Below, piece after piece: positions 59,901-64,000 of a stretch of DNA of 64,000 nucleotides (within the stretch, counting starts at the first letter, position 1; each line of letters opens with the position of its first letter). The stretch covers positions 7,555,071 through 7,619,070 of the forward strand of contig OZ025209.1 in NCBI GenBank assembly GCA_964019055.1, given 5' to 3'. Below the pieces are notes generated by a model. The model was not told where the DNA came from. It saw nothing but the letters and a program-made list of their open reading frames with translations, and made no database searches. Source of the stretch: Anthopleura xanthogrammica (Eukaryota > Cnidaria > Anthozoa > Actiniaria > Actiniidae). The position numbers and the translations under genes are program-made.

Positions 59901-60936
59901 CCGCATTTTTTTTCGCCAAAAAGTCGTGTTTTTATCTCAAGAGGTATTTTCATGAGCAAAAAGTGGGGGTTTCAGGAAACCGGTCACGCCGTCAGCGAAA
60001 AACCTGGTTTTGAGAGCCAAAATGGCCATTTTTCAGTTTTTTGGGCTAAAAAGTTTTTTTTTCCAGCAAAACAGTGTTTTGGACATCCAAAATGTGCTTT
60101 TCTCGGCCAAAACTTGCGTTTAGCAGTGAAAACGTCGTGTTTTGAGCAAAAGAAAATTCTCAGCAAATTTCAGATTTTCTCAGCAAAAAACAGTTTTTTT
60201 GACCAAAAAGCACCTTTACTCAGCGAAAACCGCATTTTTTTTCGCCAAAAAGTCGTGTTTTTATCTCGAGGTATTTTCATGAGCAAAAAGTGGGGGTTTC
60301 AGCAAACAGGTCACGCCGTCAGCGAAAAACCTGGTTTTGAGAGCCAAAATGGCCATTTTTCAGTTTTTTGGGCTAAAAAGTTTTTTTTTCCAGCAAAACA
60401 GTGTTTTGGACATCCAAAATTTCCTTTTCTCGGCCAAAACTTGCGTTTAGCAGTGAAAACGTCGTGTTTTGAGCAAAAGAAAATTCTCAGCAAATTTCAG
60501 ATTTTCTCAGCAAAAAACAGTTTTTTGGACCAAAAAGCACCTTTACTCAGCCAAAAGCGCATTTTTTTTCGCCAAAAAGTCGTGTTTTTATCTCAAGAGG
60601 TATTTTCATGAGCAAAAAGTGGGGGTTTCAGCAAACAGGTCACGCCGTCAGCGAAAAACCTGGTTTTGAGAGCCAAAATGGCCATTTTTCAGTTTTTTGG
60701 GCTAAAAAGTTTTTTTTTCCAGCAAAACAGTGTTTTGGACATCCAAAATTTCCTTTTCTCGGCCAAAACTTGCGTTTAGCAGTGAAAACGTCGTGTTTTG
60801 AGCAAAAGAAAATTCTCAGCAAATTTCAGATTTTCTCAGCAAAAAACAGTTTTTTTGACCAAAAAGCACCTTTACTCAGCCAAGACCGCATTTTTTTTCG
60901 CCAAAAAGTCGTGTTTTTATCTCAAGAGGTATTTTC
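56991..60936 (+). repeat. Six-unit (1973-bp) tandem duplication
   Basis: Copy 1 is 56991-58963 and copy 2 is 58964-60936, with all six anchors offset by exactly 1973 bp. Shared markers in order are: a 330-bp unit with a nine-base T-run before CGCC; a TTG unit with TTTCAAATTTTC; a plain unit; a unit with GGAAACCGGTC, AGCGAAAACC and CTCGAGG (327 bp); a TTTTTTGGACC/AGCGC unit; and a unit with AATTTCCTTTTCTC. Differences include AACGGTG and AGCGAAAACC only in 56991, GAAAATGCTC only in 59294, and spread of AATTTCC to 60279 as well. It is the best-preserved six-unit duplication here. Confidence 0.85.
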
Positions 60937-63893
60937 ATGAGCAAAAAGTGGGGGTTTCAGCAAACAGGTCACGCCGTCAGCGAAAAACCTGGTTTTGAGA
61001 GCCAAAATGGCCATTTTTCAGTTTTTTGGGCTAAAAAAATTTTTTTTCCAGCAAAACAGTGTTTTGGACATCCAAAATGTGCTTTTCTCGGCCAAAACTT
61101 GCGTTTAGCAGTGAAAACGTCGTGTTTTGAGCAAAAGAAAATTCTCAGCAAATTTCAGATTTTCTCAGCAAAAAACAGTTTTTTTGACCAAAAAGCACCT
61201 TTACTCAGCCAAAAGCGCATTTTTTTTCGCCAAAAAGTCGTGTTTTTATCTCAAGAGGTATTTTCATGAGCAAAAAGTGGGGGTTTCAGCAAACAGGTCA
61301 CACCGTCAGCGAAAAACCTGGTTTTGAGAGCCAAAATGGCCATTTTTCAGTTTTTTGGGCTAAAAAGTTTTTTTTCCCAGCAAAACAGTGTTTTGGACAT
61401 CCAAAATGTGCTTTTCTCGGCCAAAACTTGCGTTTAGCAGTGAAAACGTCGTGTTTTGAGGAAAAGAAAATTCTCAGCAAATTTCAGATTTTCTCAGCAA
61501 AAAACAGTTTTCTTGACCAAAAAGCACCTTTACTCAGCCAAGACCGCATTTTTTTTCGCCAAAAAGTCGTGTTTTTATCTCAAGAGGTATTTTCATGAGC
61601 AAAAAGTGGGGGTTTCAGCAAACAGGTCACGCCGTCAGCGAAAAAACTGGTTTTGAGAGCCAAAATGGCCATTTTTCAGTTTTTTGGGCTAAAAAGTTTT
61701 TTCCCCCAGCAAAACAGTGTTTTGGACATCCAAAATGTGCTTTTCTCGGCCAAAACTTGCGTTGAGCAGTGAAAACGTCGTGTTTTGAGCAAAAGAAAAT
61801 TCTCAGCAATTTTCAGATTTTCTCAGCAAAAAACAGTTTTTTTGACCAAAAAGCACCTTTACTCAGCCAAAACCGCATTTTTTATCGCCAAAAAGTCGTG
61901 TTTTTATCTCGAGGTATTTTCATGAGCAAAAAGTGGGGGTTTCAGCAAACAGGTCACGCCGTCAGCGAAAAACCTGGTTTTGAGAGCCAAAATGGCCATT
62001 TTTCAGTTTTTTGGGCTAAAAAGTTTTTTTTTCCAGCAAAACAGTGTTTTGGACATCCAAAATGTGCTTTTCTCGGCCAAAACTTGCGTTTAGCAGTGAA
62101 AACGTCGTGTTTTGAGCAAAAGAAAATTCTCAGCAAATTTCAGATTTTCTCAGCAAAAAACAGTTTTTTTGACCAAAAAGCACCTTTACTCAGCCAAAAG
62201 CGCATTTTTTTTCGCCAAAAAGTCGTGTTTTTATCTCAAGAGGTATTTTCATGAGCAAAAAGTGGGGGTTTCAGCAAACAGGTCACGCCGTCAGCGAAAA
62301 ACCTGGTTTTGAGAGCCAAAATGGCCATTTTTCAGTTTTTTGGGCTAAAAAGTTTTTTTTTCCAGCAAAACAGTGTTTTGGACATCCAAAATGTGCTTTT
62401 CTCGGCCAAAACTTGCGTTTAGCAGTGAAAACGTCGTGTTTTGAGCAAAAGAAAATTCTCAGCAAATTTCAGATTTTCTCAGCAAAAAACAGTTTTCTTG
62501 ACCAAAAAGCACCTTTACTCAGCCAAGACCGCATTTTTTTTCGCCAAAAAGTCGTGTTTTTATCTCGAGGTATTTTCATGAGCAAAAAGTGGGGGTTTCA
62601 GCAAACAGGTCACGCCGTCAGCGAAAAACCTGGTTTTGAGAGCCAAAATGGCCATTTTTCAGTTTTTTGGGCTAAAAAGTTTTTTTTTCCAGCAAAACAG
62701 TGTTTTGGACATCCAAAATGTGCTTTTCTCGGCCAAAACTTGCGTTTAGCAGTGAAAACGTCGTGTTTTGAGCAAAAGAAAATTCTCAGCAAATTTCAGA
62801 TTTTCTCAGCAAAAAACAGTTTTTTTGACCAAAAAGCACCTTTACTCAGCCAAAAGCGCATTTTTTTTCGCCAAAAAGTCGTGTTTTTATCTCAAGAGGT
62901 ATTTTCATGAGCAAAAAGTGGGGGTTTCAGCAAACAGGTCACGCCGTCAGCGAAAAACCTGGTTTTGAGAGCCAAAATGGCCATTTTTCAGTTTTTTGGG
63001 CTAAAAAGTTTTTTTTTCCAGCAAAACAGTGTTTTGGACATCCAAAATGTGCTTTTCTCGGCCAAAACTTGCGTTTAGCAGTGAAAACGTCGTGTTTTGA
63101 GCAAAAGAAAATTCTCAGCAAATTTCAGATTTTCTCAGCAAAAAACAGTTTTTTGGACCAAAAAGCACCTTTACTCAGCCAAAACCGCATTTTTTTTCGC
63201 CAAAAAGTCGTGTTTTTATCTCAAGAGGTATTTTCATGAGCAAAAAGTGGGGGTTTCAGCAAACAGGTCACGCCGTCAGCGAAAAACCTGGTTTTGAGAG
63301 CCAAAATGGCCATTTTTCAGTTTTTTGGGCTAAAAAGTTTTTTTTTCCAGCAAAACAGTGTTTTGGACATCCAAAATGTGCTTTTCTCGGCCAAAACTTA
63401 CGTTTAGCAGTGAAAACGTCGTGTTTTGAGCAAAAGAAAATTCTCAGCAAATTTCAGATTTTCTCAGCAAAAAACAGTTTTTTTGACCAAAAAGCACCTT
63501 TACTCAGCCAAAACCGCATTTTTTTTCGCCAAAAAGTCGTGTTTTTATCTCAAGAGGTATTTTCATGAGCAAAAAGTGGGGGTTTCAGCAAACAGGTCAC
63601 GCCGTCAGCGAAAAACCTGGTTTTGAGAGCCAAAATAGCCATTTTTCAGTTTTTTGGGCTAAAAAGTTTTTTTTTCCAGCAAAACTGTGTTTTGGACATC
63701 CAAAATGTGCTTTTCTCGGCCAAAACTTGCGTTTAGCAGTGAAAACGTCGTGTTTTGAGCAAAAAAAAATTCTCAGCAAATTTCAGATTTTCTCAGCAAG
63801 AAACAGTTTTTTTGACCAAAAAGCCTCTTTACTCAGCCAAAACCGCATTTTTTTCCGCCAAAAAGTCGTGTTTTTATCTCAAGAGGTATTTTC

Positions 63894-64000
63894 ATGAGCA
63901 AAAAGTGGGGGTTTCAGCAAACAGGTCACACCGTCAGCGAAAAACCTGGTTTTGAGAGCCAAAATGGCCATTTTTCAGTTTTTTGGGCTAAAAAGTTTTT
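63894..64000 (+). repeat. Partial satellite unit at right edge
   Basis: The final 107 bases are the start of another unit, with CACACCGTC and an intact palindrome, cut inside the T-run by the window end. The array therefore continues to the right. Confidence 0.95.

Larger units (their letters stand above)
1..64000 (+). repeat. 329-bp satellite DNA array filling the window
   Basis: One unit of 329 bp recurs head to tail from the first to the last base with no inversion and no inserted foreign sequence. Anchors (ATGAGC, with a few point variants such as ATTAGC at 40034, TTGAGC at 49903 and ATGAGG at 16023) occur 194 times between 238 and 63894. Most steps are exactly 329; the others are 326, 327, 328, 330, 331, 349 and 485. 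The reference unit (238-566) has 102 A, 102 T, 63 C and 62 G, and 10 CpG. Both edges cut through a unit, so the array continues beyond the window on both sides. Seen directly: tandem structure, orientation and homogeneity. Known of such arrays: they form constitutive heterochromatin and evolve by unequal exchange. Inferred: a centromeric, pericentromeric or sex-chromosome location. No known family name can be assigned without a database search. Confidence 0.98.
53372..64000 (+). repeat. Array zone F: general type with six-unit duplication
   Basis: There are thirty-three unit starts every 329 bp from 53372, except for 56991 to 57321 and 58964 to 59294 (330), and 57979 to 58306, 59952 to 60279, 61595 to 61922 and 62251 to 62578 (327). 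Early units (53372, 54030, 55017) carry TTTTTTTCCGCC near the end, alternating with the usual TTTTCGCC. AATTTCCTTTTCTC marks 58635, 60279 and 60608. Near the right edge, 63565 repeats the nine-A / GCCTCTTTACTC form of zone E, and 63894 has CACACC. No gene is present. Confidence 0.83.

Noticed and set aside
1..64000. CRISPR array
   Set aside because: The repeats are regular, but there are no unique spacers. The intervals between ~20-bp elements are themselves conserved in every unit, and no cas gene is present.
1..64000. Transposon or retroelement with internal repeats
   Set aside because: No terminal inverted repeats, LTRs, transposase or reverse transcriptase sequence, or target-site duplications were seen. 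The only structure is tandem.
1..64000. Telomere or simple-sequence microsatellite
   Set aside because: No TTAGGG-type motif is present. The basic element is a degenerate ~20.6-bp sub-repeat inside a 329-bp unit, not a short perfect repeat.
1..64000. 5S rRNA, tRNA or other RNA gene tandem array
   Set aside because: A ~330-bp tandem unit can resemble 5S rDNA spacing, but no pol III A or B box (no GGTTCGA-type motif) and no rRNA- or tRNA-like fold is present, and the unit is interrupted by A/T tracts every 10 bp.
1..64000. Assembly artefact in which one unit is repeated by error
   Set aside because: Units differ by many ordered, zone-specific variants and single events such as the 20-bp gain at 53231, which a collapsed or looped assembly would not create. 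The exact copy number still depends on the assembly.

Overview
The whole window is one uninterrupted, single-orientation satellite DNA array. I found no gene, RNA gene, transposon, CRISPR array or other unique sequence. The repeat unit is 329 bp (about 38% G+C). If units are counted from a conserved ATGAGC anchor, anchors fall at 194 places from 238 to 63894. This gives 192 complete single units, one 485-bp fused unit, a 237-bp partial unit at the left edge and a 107-bp partial unit at the right edge. Neighbouring units usually differ by only a few bases.

Each 329-bp unit is itself built from about 16 degenerate sub-repeats of about 20.6 bp. A sub-repeat carries a short A-tract, about 6 mixed bases and a short T-tract, with tract centres about 10 bp apart. 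A/T tracts therefore recur roughly once per helical turn along the whole array, which predicts intrinsically curved, nucleosome-phasing DNA. The sub-repeat is nearly dyad-symmetric, so the unit is strand-balanced (in the reference unit A=102, T=102, C=63, G=62).

Host: the sequence alone does not name the organism. Length, homogeneity and layered repeat structure point to eukaryotic constitutive heterochromatin, such as a centromere, pericentromere or sex chromosome. The architecture matches what is known of sauropsid heterochromatic repeats: the chicken W-chromosome XhoI and EcoRI families (about 21-bp internal repeats with alternating A3-5 and T3-5 clusters) and the 41-bp CNM/PO41-type repeats. 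A bird or reptile is my best guess, held at about 50%. A plant or another animal is not excluded.

Layout: shared variants divide the array into zones. 1-10.1 kb has GGACTAAA and AGTCAAAACC variants. 10.1-23.3 kb is rich in a TTG-interrupted T-run. 23.3-34.1 kb has TTTTTTGGACC and lacks the TTG form. 34.1-47.3 kb is mixed, with trimer and dimer duplications. 47.3-53.4 kb has a CCCCC T-run variant, CACACC and a dimeric 658-bp higher-order repeat. 53.4-64 kb returns to the general type and holds a 1973-bp six-unit duplication. Superimposed are local duplications of 1, 2, 3, 5 and 6 units, one 20-bp gain of a single sub-repeat (53023 unit) and one deletion of about 174 bp (50562 unit). All of this is what unequal exchange and conversion within a satellite produce.

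Many overlapping open frames of 60-275 codons exist on both strands. They are by-products of a stop-poor repeat and are not annotated as genes.
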